64,000 bases of DNA from Takifugu bimaculatus. Taxonomy: Eukaryota > Chordata > Actinopteri > Tetraodontiformes > Tetraodontidae. The stretch lies in contig CP034975.1 of NCBI GenBank assembly GCA_004026145.2, forward strand, positions 27,462,013 to 27,526,012, given 5' to 3'. How positions within the stretch are numbered: the first letter of the stretch is position 1; every line of letters begins with the position of its first letter. The position numbers were made by a program, and so were the translations under genes. Under the pieces are notes generated by a model that did not search any database, had not been told where the DNA came from, and saw only the letters and a list, made by a program, of their open reading frames with translations. Shown here piece after piece: positions 12,801-24,923 of the stretch.

Positions 12801-15800
12801 GATGGTTATGGTGACTGACTGATTTTCAATCACATAAACAATTTCCGGCTTATCGACAATAACCGGGGCCTCCTGGAGATAGGGGCCTGTAAAATTCACA
12901 TAAAGCACAAACAATATGCAAAAGGAACGTGGCTTGCACTTGTGGTTTGGCGAGCTTAAAGTACCTCTGTCCAGCAACTGCACCGGCTCGGTGGCAGGTG
13001 AGGGCTTGCTGAACGCTTTGGACGTGATCGTCAGGACCCTGAAGGCATAGCGGAGTCCTTTTGAGAGGGAGGCGATGGTGTATGTGGTGTCCTTCAGGCC
13101 GGAAGCTATGATGGTCCACTGGATGGAGCCCAGGGATTGTTGCTGGATGGCATACATTAAGGAGCTGGGGTCTAAATGCACAAAAGGGTTCAAAACACAC
13201 AAAAAATGCTGACAGGATTCCCTCTGACCCTGGAATGTCATATTTCCATGATCTTAAAAGCATATCTAATTTGCTGTTGTGAATATCTTCATCGCATGTA
13301 CCGATTGAAGGATCCAGTCCTTTTTGGTTTCTTCCAACTCAAGCTGATGGTTTTACCAGTGATAGCTTCTATCACCTGGAGTTCCATCTGGAGGGTCAGG
13401 AAGAATATCTGAAAATGGCAAAAGTCCATGTCAGATGTCAAAGCATGTGCTCGATCAGCTGGTGTCTGCAGCCATTAAATGACAAGGTCGTTATAAATGG
13501 ACCCAGAATAGCAGTCACTGCTTAGTCGGTCAAGCCATACAGTGCATCACTTAAGTCACTTCCTGATTTGTGCAACATTGTGGCTGCAGCACTGAGAGAC
13601 ATCAGGTAGCTACTGCTGCCATAAAACACACACATACACAAAGAATACAGACATCTACTGCAGGACATGGACAGAGTTTACTGCATGCTAGTGTCCATCA
13701 TTCTTCACACAACTTCATACTACAGGTCTATATTCACACACATTCCTAAACTGGTGAGAATAACAGCCTCATGTGGTGCCATCTGCTCATCTATGCCAAC
13801 TAGTTTGGCGAATCCTGAGACAAAAGAAGCAGAATTTGGAGCCCAGCATGCAGACAACAAGGACAAGACATGACAACAAATGATATTCCAGTCATACGAC
13901 GATCACAACCGCTCTTCTTAGTGGCACTCTGTCAGAAATTTTATTGCAAAAAAAGTTGCAATAAGCATGAAATGGGAAAACAAAAGATGACAGTCACCTG
14001 TTACATAGAGATGAGCATAGCAGGTGGCTTTGCCAACTTTGTTAGAGATGACGCTTTTATAGACACCACCATGTGCATGCCTCACAGAGCGGATGACCAG
14101 GCTGTGGATATCGCGGACTGCAGGAGAAAGCAGAGAGCAAATAATATCAAGCACACCGGTCTATAAGCATCTTCAGCAAGAACTAATTTAGTTTCTTTTT
14201 GGTAGCTGCTAACGTACAGATAGTTCTGGTTTCAGGCTAAATGTGTTTTACTACACTGTTTATTTATACATTTTTTTCTCCTTTTTTCTTCTTCTCTGAG
14301 TTTGCCATGTTTTCACTGTTGGCTTGTCCAAGGTATTCTTTTGTTCATTTGTTTAAGCTAACTTACGCTGCGTCATCTTTCTGTCCTCGGTGCTATCAAT
14401 CCTTTTGCCATTGTGAAACCAGACGATGGTGGGGTAAGGCAAGCCGGCCACTTTACATTTGAGCACAGCCTCCTTCCCTTCAATCACATCCAGATCGTAA
14501 AGGGGTTTGATGAAATCTGGCATGGTGAAACGCTCCACCTCATTCTCAGGGCACCTCTGGCTCCTCTGGGATTGATGGCATCTTCTCCATTTTAGCCCTA
14601 AGCGCAGATGAAAACAACTCAGCAACTGCAAGATGAATGCAAGCCCTACGGCCTGACACCTCCTGAAAAAGGCTTACATCTGAGAAGAGATGGCTGGCCT
14701 CGGCTCTTGTATGTAAAGTTCTGCAGAGGTCTCAGCCTCACCATGACAGTTACGGGCCGTGACTATATAAAAACCCTCATCCTCTTTGGTGACATGAGAA
14801 ATGATGAGAGAGTGGCGTCCACCTTCCTGAAGGATACGAATGTCCTCGCTCTCCGTGAGCAGATGGTCTACATCGAAAAGGAAGGAATAAGAAAGGATGT
14901 GAAGCTTTGCCAACCCTGATATTAAAAAAACATACCATTTTATTTTAAATCAGAAGTTTTGTGTTGAGTGTGCTTTCCTACCAAAGTGACACCACGTGAC
15001 TTTAGGAGATGGCGTTCCGCTGACTTTGCAGTCAAATCGAGCGTTACGGCCTTCAATTACTTCCAAAATATCCAGCTTGCGAGTGAAGAGCGGATCAACG
15101 GATGGGATGACTCTGAGTCTGCCACAAGAAGTCACTTCCTCTAAAGAGCACATTTTTGAACTTAGAAGTAACTAAAAATGAAGAAAAGGTGCATTTCAAC
15201 TCTAACTGGCATGTTCCATTAAATGAATCCACAGTTCAAACCTTTAGCTGTGCTAAGTTTGCAGGTGTAGCTCCCAGTGTCGTCCTCATGTACAGAGTTA
15301 AGCAAGAGTCGACACTTTCTTCCATCGAAGTGCATCTTGCAGTTGAGCAGCGCTGGCTGGATCAGTTTCCCATCGGCGAGCCAGTCCACATCAGTGTCCT
15401 TTGGTCCGAGGATGTGACACTCGAATAGAACTGTCTCCCCGGCCTTGGCGATGATGTCCTTCAACGGACGGATTACAGCCAGTCCAGGCTCAACTGGTGG
15501 TGCTGAGAGTTCAAAAAAGGGTGTTTGAAAGACCAGAGCCAGGGTACCAGAACAGAACCAGGGTTAACGTGCTCAGTAATACATAAAGCCCTGAAAAGAC
15601 ACATACCTTGTACCTGCAGCTTTCCTTCACACTGCTTTGTCCCGTACTCATTAATGATCTTACAGGTATAAATCCCAGCATCTGACCTCACCGCTGACTT
15701 GATGGTCATTTCAAAAGTGCCATTATCAGTTTCACGAACTATGTGACGTGGGCCTGTTTTCACCGTCACTCTGTCCCTCAGCCTACAAAAGAGCAGAGTC

Positions 15801-18800
15801 ATGGTCAGAGAGGTTTTGGCTTCTTTTAAATAAGCAGTGAATCATGCCCCTCAGAAGCGTGTTCCTGCAGAGGATGAGCAACCACTCACTCTTTTTTATC
15901 CAAACACAAGCACCAGTATAAAGGATGCCCCGTACACTATTGTTGTTGCTATTACCAGTAAAGGCAGCAACATGTTAAGCATTTTCTCCCCTGGTCTCTG
16001 GAGAGTCATGACTAACTCTCTGATTCAGCCCCTTCTTGTGTCCTACATCAATATGATGTGTTGCACTTTCATGAACATGTGTATTAGCCAATCTATTACA
16101 GCGCTTTAACTCCCACGTTTAGATTTAAATCCACCAGAATACAAATACAGAAAGAAAAGCCAAAATTACAAGAGGACCCTGTTCTCCATCAATTGGACAT
16201 GATTTGAAGTGTCTAAATTTGGGGTCTTAATGTGGACAGAGAATTTAAATTGGATAGGTGCAGTAGTTAACCCCGGTTTCATTCACCTTGGGTAAAGGTA
16301 AAGCCCTTACTTGCACAAAAGCACTTTGAAACAGTAAACTACGCCTGGCTGGATTACTTTAATGCACTTTACCTCAGAACCAGCCAGTGTTTTATTGTTT
16401 TTGTGCTTTTGTCTTATGTTCTATTCTTCTTTTTGCACAGCGCTTTGTTCCAGCTTTGGGTGTTTTCAAAGTGCTTTATAAAGAAAGTTGTTGATGATGA
16501 TTTATTAGGACCACAACCTGGTGATAGTTTCTTAAATTAAGTTATTTAGCCCTGTTAATTGTACAAAAAAAGGGGTCTTAAGAAAGCTGAATGGTGCAGT
16601 ACAGATAGGATGGTGATGAAATAGGCATCAACATACTTCTAAATTGTCCTGGCAAACAAATGCAAAGAAAAACCACTTGCTGATCTTTAAAAAGTGGTCT
16701 CAAAACACTGGAAGACATTGGCCCTCGCAAAAACACCCAGTCAGAGCTTTTTTGGATGAGCTCAGGGTTGCATTGTGATTTCAGACTGTTTTATGCCTCA
16801 TTATTTCAACCTGACATTTGTGTTCCCTGGCCCTTAAGTATTCCAAGATAATTGGGAGAAGCGTGTTATTCCTTTCCCCCATTAGGGAGGTTTTGTCAGC
16901 CTGAAGACTGTTGGGCATAAACGTTAAGCTCCTGCTTCCTTTAAAGGATGAAATAAAGTTGCACGCCCTGCAGGAAACCATGCAGTGATATAGAACAAGG
17001 CCTTTTAATGAAACAAGCTCGATGAAATGTGTGGAGCGAGCGTGATGACCTACCAATACAGCATGGGTTTGGGTTGTCCACTTATACGGACCGACATGGT
17101 GACTTCCTGTCCTTCGATGACAGACTGATCCCTCACTGTTACCTGTTGGAGACGTAAGAGAAATAAGGAAGATTACAGGAAGCAGTTTAGACCAACACGG
17201 CTAGCACCGTTAGCACAAGACATCCGGACTGTTACTCCAAATTAAAAATAACGACACTCTACAAAAGAGGTAGAGTCAATTAAGTGTTTATAGCGGTTTA
17301 ACTATCTAAAGTCTTACCAGGAATGCAGGAGGCTGCCTAAACCGCATATCAATATTTTGCTTTGGTTCTGGGCCACCAAATTCCATGCCTTCCTCCAGAG
17401 GACTGAGATACTCCTCATCAGATGTAATTGGGCTGCTGATATCCATGGGTACACCCAGGTTCGCCTTTGGCTCCTGTACAGACTCTGGGGAAGCAACAAA
17501 ACCAAAAAAGGTAGTAATTACATCCATGTCTTTTTCTAACCGATGCGAAAGTTTTCGTTTTCTCGCTGAAGGTATTAGTGATCAAGCAGAAGTTTATGTT
17601 TGAAGGGAAAAGAGAAATGTTAGTTTAGATATCAAATGTGATTGTGCACTCACAGTGGGTGGAACCACTGAGCCTCACTGGGCAAATTATAGGCTCAGTT
17701 GTGCTGCCAAGTTGCTATGGTAACTATAAGTGTGGTTTCTCAGCTGGAATCTATGGCACAGTCATTTTTGCTCCGAGGGGCAATGACAAAGGAGGAGGAG
17801 AGGAATCATGGGACACACAAAACCAATGTAGGAGGAGAACACAATGTGTAATTTTGGTGTTTACTTAATAACAAAAATGCTGAAGGGTCTATTTGAAAAG
17901 AGCGTCTACAAAGCCCCCCTGTAGTGGGTGAAGAATGAATGCCTCCGCTCTGGTGTTTGCATCTTTATCTGAAATACGTCCTTTGTATTTCGGATTGCCC
18001 TTTAAAACATACCTTTGAGTTCAGTGCTGTTACTGTCACTGCTTTGAAACATCGCCCTGCTATTTTCATGTTGTACTGTCACCTACGGCTACTACAGGCG
18101 GAGTGATCTCAGGTCCAGTGTCAGGCAGGATAAATGGCCATGGGTAATCCAACTTACCTGATTTAACTGTGAGGACGGCACTGCTGGATGCTCTGCCCAC
18201 CTGATTAACAGCAGTTACGCAATATTTTCCTCCATCGGCTAGTCTAGCCGATTTGATGAGCAGAGTATGCCGCTCGCCTTCCACCTTGACAGTGTAATCA
18301 GTTAAGGCAGTAACATCAGCGTTGTCCTTCATCCAGGAAACTGTAACAAAGGAAACAAATGGCGCAGTTTTAGTACCAATTGCTCACATTCACATGGTCA
18401 AACGGAGGGTAAATGGACCTTCGGGATTGGGGGTGCCGGCAATAATGCATTTTAAAATGACATCTGCACCAGCAGAAACCACGGTGTCCTGGAGGGGGAA
18501 CTCAAACACAGGGGCCTCCATGGGATCTTCTCCCGCTGACACGTATGAATCATCAGAGGAATCTACACAGAAGACAAGCATGATATCAAAAACAGCTGCC
18601 TTTCCTGAGAGATTCGAGTGGTAAAAGCAAATCTCACCCAGCTCGGGAGACAGAGGTCGAGAGCGACGTTTCTTTTCTTTTCTTCTGCTCTGCTGTTGTT
18701 CCTCTTTGTTGCTTGTGACGACCAGCTGAGGCTCGCTGGTCTGAGCGTCCTCCTCCATTTTTTCGTCTTCAACGATAATTGCTGGGATTCTTAAATTCGA

Positions 18801-21800
18801 GGCTGGTCGAGGTGGCTCCACTTCCATTTTCTCTTCTGTGGGAGTGTTTGGTGACACCCTCGTTGGTTTTTGTGGAGGTTGAGGAGAAGGATCTTGCACG
18901 GTGATGGATCTTTTTTGCACCAATGGACTTTCGGGTCTATTTTCTATTTTTCTTACTGTCACTTCTATTGGTGTCTTCCTCCCTGCTGTCTCATTATTCT
19001 GCAGAGAATGCAGGGATTCCTTTATGTGCTGGGATTCTGGCATTCGTGATATCCTTTGTACCAAGGGACTTGCCGGCCTTCGGTCAACTTTCCGCAATGT
19101 CATGTCAGCAACATTTTTGCTTGGTGAATCTCCCCTTTGTTGGTGATAGAATGCTGGCGATGACCTCTGGGTTATTTCTGTAACCGGACTCACCCTACTT
19201 AATTCTCGAGCGGAACGTTGTCCGGGTAGGTCAGATAATTGCATGGATTCTGGGGTGCCCGCTACCTCTCCAAAACTACTAACTGTTACAGTTGTGGAAC
19301 CAGTACTCGCCGTCTTGTAGAGTTGGAATTGAGTCTGATCTTGTTGTTCTTGCATGGGTTGCCGACTTTGTTCCTTTTCTCTCTGTTCTTTAGCAGACTG
19401 GGCCCGTTCCCTTGCCTGGAGTTTTTGTAGAACTTGTGGGGGGATAGGTTCAATTTTCCGGAGAGGCTGCCGTTGCTTGCTCTTGAGGGTGAGTTGCTCA
19501 GTTGAAAAGGATTTCTTCAGATGAGGTTTACCAACCAATTTTTTAATGCGCTGCAGCTCCTCTGTGAATTTGTTCTCAATATCCTGAACCTTTTGGGAGT
19601 AATGCGGTTTCTCCTCCAGTGAAGCGGCTCTCTGTCTAAACATAGATCTTCGCTCAGCAGCATCCTCTTTCAAAGCCTCCCGTAAATCTTCCCTTGAGCT
19701 TTCTCTCGAGATGCCCAACCGGCTTCCTCCATCATCTGAATCTACAGATCCAGCCCGATTGAATCCAGCCCAGGATCTTCCAGAGACAGAACCCTCAGGA
19801 AAATCCAAGCTTCTTCTCCGTTCTTCTAAGCCTCTGACCTTCTCAAAAACTTTTGAGCTCGCCCTTGTAAGCTTTGGAGAAGGTCTGGGAGTGAATTCTT
19901 TTCGGGAGTACTCACTCAGAGGAGTCTGTGGTCGAGAGTCCTGACTGTTGCTTTGGGCCACTGATTTTGGCTGCTTAATTTTTTCTTCAAACTCTGCGGG
20001 GACTGTGTCTTGGTATTCAGTTGGCAGAACAACTTTCTTCCGTAAACTGACAGGTGTAGTCGAACCAGACCGACTTGGCATCGGTGAGGTGGAGGGACGT
20101 TTGGCGAGTCTCGGGGAAGGAGGAGGGAGGACTTGTGGAGGAGATTCTCTTGAAAACGTCTCTGAGTGGTTCCTGAAATAAAGGAGTTGAAGCAAAATCT
20201 GTAAGCAAAATCGATATTTAGGTTATTGTTGACTGACACTCAATCTATTACGATCTGTCGCTGAAGCTGAATTATGTGCAAGTGTCCTTAATAATACTCC
20301 TTGGTTTCTTGCCTGCTTGTGTTAGAGAGATCCACATGTCCACGTTTCTTATTGGCATCTTCTGCAGTTTTGTCCATCACTGCATCTCAGATAAGTAGGA
20401 GGTTACATATTGTAAATTGCATTAATATTCTCAATTACTTTGCACTGAAATAGGGCCAAAACCTTCATCATTCTATCATTCCCGTAAATATTAAATGATG
20501 CAGCAGATTGTAACTCATGGGGGAAAACAGGTCATTAAGCACTGGTCCCTGATGACCATTGTCTCTTGTGCCTTACAATTACCACCAGAAATGAACTAAG
20601 TCATAACTGCTGTCAAGAAGGTGCATACCTGTGTGGACAGTCTGGTCCTCATCATCTCCAATATCGTCTTTGGTCTCATACTGGTTCTCACCTTCATCGT
20701 CTGTCGTTTCAGAATCTGAAAAAGAAAGAAATACAATTACTGAGTTCATTTTAAAGTCGTATAACATGTCGGAAGCCTAATCAGACAACAAGAGGACAGA
20801 TGTGGTCTGTCGCCCACGACAAAGATATATCGACAGATATCAGTAATCCAATAACCAGTGAATTGCAGTGTAGAAAAAACACGTTTGATAGCGACAGATT
20901 ACATGTTTTTTAACTAGCTCTGCATGACGTCAAAGTTTATTTTCCTGCTGTCTCCATTTGATTAAAACTGCAACTCCATCACCCTTGGGGCCTAATTAGC
21001 AGAGCTAAGCTAAATGTGCTAAATTGACTGCAGCTGAAATGTTGTCGAGTCTTCAGGTTTGACAACACCTGAACAGCTCTGTCTTAAAGGTATTTTTAGA
21101 AAATTGACTCTTGTCAGTTTTATGCCCTTAAACCTTAAAGTCTGTTCCAGTTGCACCATGTGGGAGATTTTTTTCTCCCTTAAACCAAGGAGAACACTAA
21201 AATAGAAAGCACTATTGAGTCATTGGCATCCCAGCAGCTCTCACGAGGCGTTTACATTTCACAGTAGGAGGAATTACTTAAATAATAATCAGAAAATAAG
21301 AAAATGAAAAAGGTTCTTAGCAGCACAGGATCAGCGGAAGAGTACAGGGCATTCTTTCTCCATAATCCACAAATTCAATCACATTTAACTTCACTGCACC
21401 TTTGTTGCCATACAGTATATACACAAAAAACACATTAGTATTAATTGCTAATATTTTTACAATTTGAAAGGAAGGCGACCAAAACTGTCAGGAAAGTTTG
21501 GTTTAGTAAAAGTGCAGACAAGGACTTTATATATTAGAGATAAGACCCAATTTTGAACAACATCCAGCCTTATAAAATGATCAGGAGTTCCAAATATTAG
21601 TGAGACGCTAAAGGCAACAATCAAACCTTCAGCATTTCAGAAATGTGACAGCACAGTCCCAGCCTGCCTTTGCAAGGTCTCCTGGTTGTTCCATATCAAA
21701 ACTGCTGCTGTTGCAGGTCCCGCCACTGTCCAGGGGAATGGAGCATCATGTCATTAAAACCATCAGCACAACCACCCAGCTGCTGAAGTGACAGCTTGCA

Positions 21801-24800
21801 GAAAAGCTCGACACGGTACTGACCTCTTTTCAGCTTAATTACCTTTCTTTATTAAATATTTCCAATAAACTCTCCTACTGTGTGTTCTTATTGTGCATGT
21901 AACTTAGTTTGAGAAGCAGCGAGGATCTAAAGGAACTCTAAAAGTTACACAAAAATCAGCAATTTTATGCCAAACGTGCCTACAGTCGTCATGGTTGTAT
22001 CAAACCATAATCAAAATGCAGTATTTGAGCATCAGTTGAGCAGCAATTAACGTGAGGAAAAATCACAAAATGGTTCTTACCAGACAACTGAAACAGCACT
22101 TGCCTGATATATTTTCTGCTGTGGATATTTCTCATGGCCACGCTTGGTAAGTCCTCGACTGGTATTTTGTTGTCTTGGCTTACTCTCAGCAGCAGGGTAT
22201 TCCCCAAGATACAGCGGGGGTTCCGAGCCATTACTATATGCCAGAATCAGGCTGTTTCCTAGGCGTCAGCATTAAAAAAAAATCTCACTCGAATTTAAGT
22301 TATAATAAGCTCCTCTTAACGCGAAGGATAAAGCTTGTCACTGACTGCAAAGACAAAAGGAAAGAAGGCACGCTGGTCTGTTATGTAACAAGTTGCACCT
22401 CAAAGTCTTATTCACTTCTGACAGAATCCATTTCTGAAGAGCACAACGCATAAAGCTCCGGCGCTGGCGCAAAGGTCTGTGGAACGCGCATCATCCAGTC
22501 CGAGGTCGCCTCCTCTCTCCACACAATAGCCAGCGACGGCGTACGCATCTTCCCCCGCCGCGCACCACCCTGCATGCGCCACGCACCGACGGGCAGAGGA
22601 AGCGGTGGGAGTGATCCAGCCCTTTCGATATCAGTGTTCTAGAGCGCAGGTTGACATATTTCATTTTTTCCTTGCTTCCCTTGCGCCTGTGTCTCACTCT
22701 ACCACTGGTGTAATGAGCCGCCGTTGTGCTGTCAGCAGGGTGTGTGTGTGCGTGTGTGTGTGTGTGTGTGGGGGGGGGGGTACTGCAACAGCTAGAAGGA
22801 GCTCCTCAGCCCTCTGCATTACTGGAACACACTGGGAACCAGTTATTGGCCACCTAAATCCCACTTCTAGGGGAGATGATTGATTTTTATTGCGCCTCTG
22901 GTTCTCGCTACTAGACTCCAACCACGCCACAGCTCAAGGTGCACGAGCTCAGCTGCTGTACTGCTGTATGCAGGGTTGCATCCGTGTAATTCTGATTCAA
23001 TTCCAGAAATCTTCACCTCACAGGGAAGTGTTATGTATTCATCAGAGCATTGCAATGGCTCAAGAATATCATTTCAATTCACATCACACCTTTCTCTCTG
23101 TGAGCACGCCGAGTCCTCTCACGCACCTCTCTGGGAAGGAAGAAGCCTTTGCTTCAGAAAAGGTGGCCAGTTACTTTAAATATGACCTGCGACTAAGCGT
23201 CTAACAGGACGGACAGAATTGTGGAAGAGTAAAAACATCAGGGTGTAATTACGCGATCTATTGATTATGTAATCTCTGGTGACGTGAACGCCTTCGCGTT
23301 TCCTTGGCAGCTGTATTTTTTGCAGCAACGTTAAAGCATGTGACACCGATTTAATTAAAAGGGAAGTCTCCCTGACATGTGACGAAAAAAAGAAGCTTAA
23401 TTTCGCTGTGCAAAAACCCGTGAGGACATCTCCAAGCTGATGGAACAACCTTAAGCCAGTTCCTCTTTCTCGGTATAACAAAGAAGATGCGAACTGCAGA
23501 CTTGATTAAAAAAATAATTTAAGCTCCATAATCTGTAGTAATTCCATCTGCAGCACATGATGTATCTTATATTTACACCTCTGTATTCAATGGAACATGA
23601 ATATGGGATAAATCAAACAAATAAACTTAATAAATGAGGCAAAAGTCTTTGCTTAAGAAGCATTAACACTCTGATGTCCCAGCGAATCTATTAAAGCAAC
23701 ACGGTGGTGTCGGGGATTTCCAGAGTGTCACTGCAGCTCCACCTGTTCTATCATATAATGAATATGATATCATACAATGGAATCTGGGCACCTCACAGAC
23801 CATCACCTGCCCTTAAAAATCTAAACATGCATTCAAATGTAACTTTATCTAATCATTTTCTCAAAATTCTAAATGCCTGTGCAGAGTTGCGAGGACCAAC
23901 CAAACCACTTTAACAGCGTGCACTCCTCCGCCTGTAGGTGCAAGGACATGGTATCGTTCAGTCCTTGATTGATTCCTCCCTCTCTAAGTGTCACTCCCAT
24001 CCCGGCCAGCTGCAGCTGCTTTGATGGTACTAAATGAAGATGTAGAGTAGAATGTTGGATGGATCCGCTGACGTTACAGAAGGTTTCGATGGGCACAGGA
24101 AGAGGTGCACACTCCTGTCTTTCAGTCCTACAATTATTAACCTGAGATCTCACAACATTTACTTTGTTTCCTCATTTGAGGCAGGAAGAAATGATGAAGA
24201 AATTTGCCCTTTTTTCAGGATCAGTGGAAAGAAAAAAGTCAAAGTGAGCGGCGCTAAAATTAGCTGTGATGTCTTCCAATGAAACAGGAGAGACGTTGGC
24301 CTGCCACCATCACAAAAATCTAAGGCCTGGCACATTCCTCTGTATAAATAGATCTACGGCGAGTTGGTGGATGGGGGGGGGGTCTAGAGAGACATTTTTA
24401 AAGGTGGAGCGGAGTGACAGGGGAGAGAGGGGAAGAGAGAGGAGGAGGAGGCTTCAGCTAATGTCACTGAGTGATGGGACAGCTGGAAACTACACAAGCA
24501 GCAACGCTGTAGAGCGCTGAATCAAACTGAAGGTTAAAATGGAGAGTCAGAGCCATGGGAGCTTCTTTTTCCTCTTTCATTACAACAAAAGGAGCGACAG
24601 TTATTCTGATAATCATCATCTCAGAGCCAACTGCTCGTGCCGCTAATGCAAAGAATCAAACCACTTGAACAGCTGCTGAGCTGCCTGCACAGATTCTGAA
24701 GTTATAGGTCCTTTGCTGTATCATAAGAATGAGGTCAACATCATTTGCATCTTTTCCTCAGCTCATCTCTAGTAAATACAAAAGCTGTAGAAATGGCTGT

Positions 24801-24852
24801 AGTCAACAGTTTGAAGAAGGTTAAGAGTATTCTCTCTCTCTCTATATATATA

Positions 24853-24923
<71 letters not shown>

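Noticed and set aside
13302..14597. speg as a pseudogene because of its frame breaks
   Set aside because: The other 39 exons are open, phase-consistent and keep all catalytic residues, and the breaks are single bases at short runs clustered in one place. Error is more likely than decay.
24335..24352. TATA box or MEF2 site in speg intron 1
   Set aside because: A near match only (one mismatch to the MEF2 consensus), wrong strand for a speg TATA, and no other promoter evidence.
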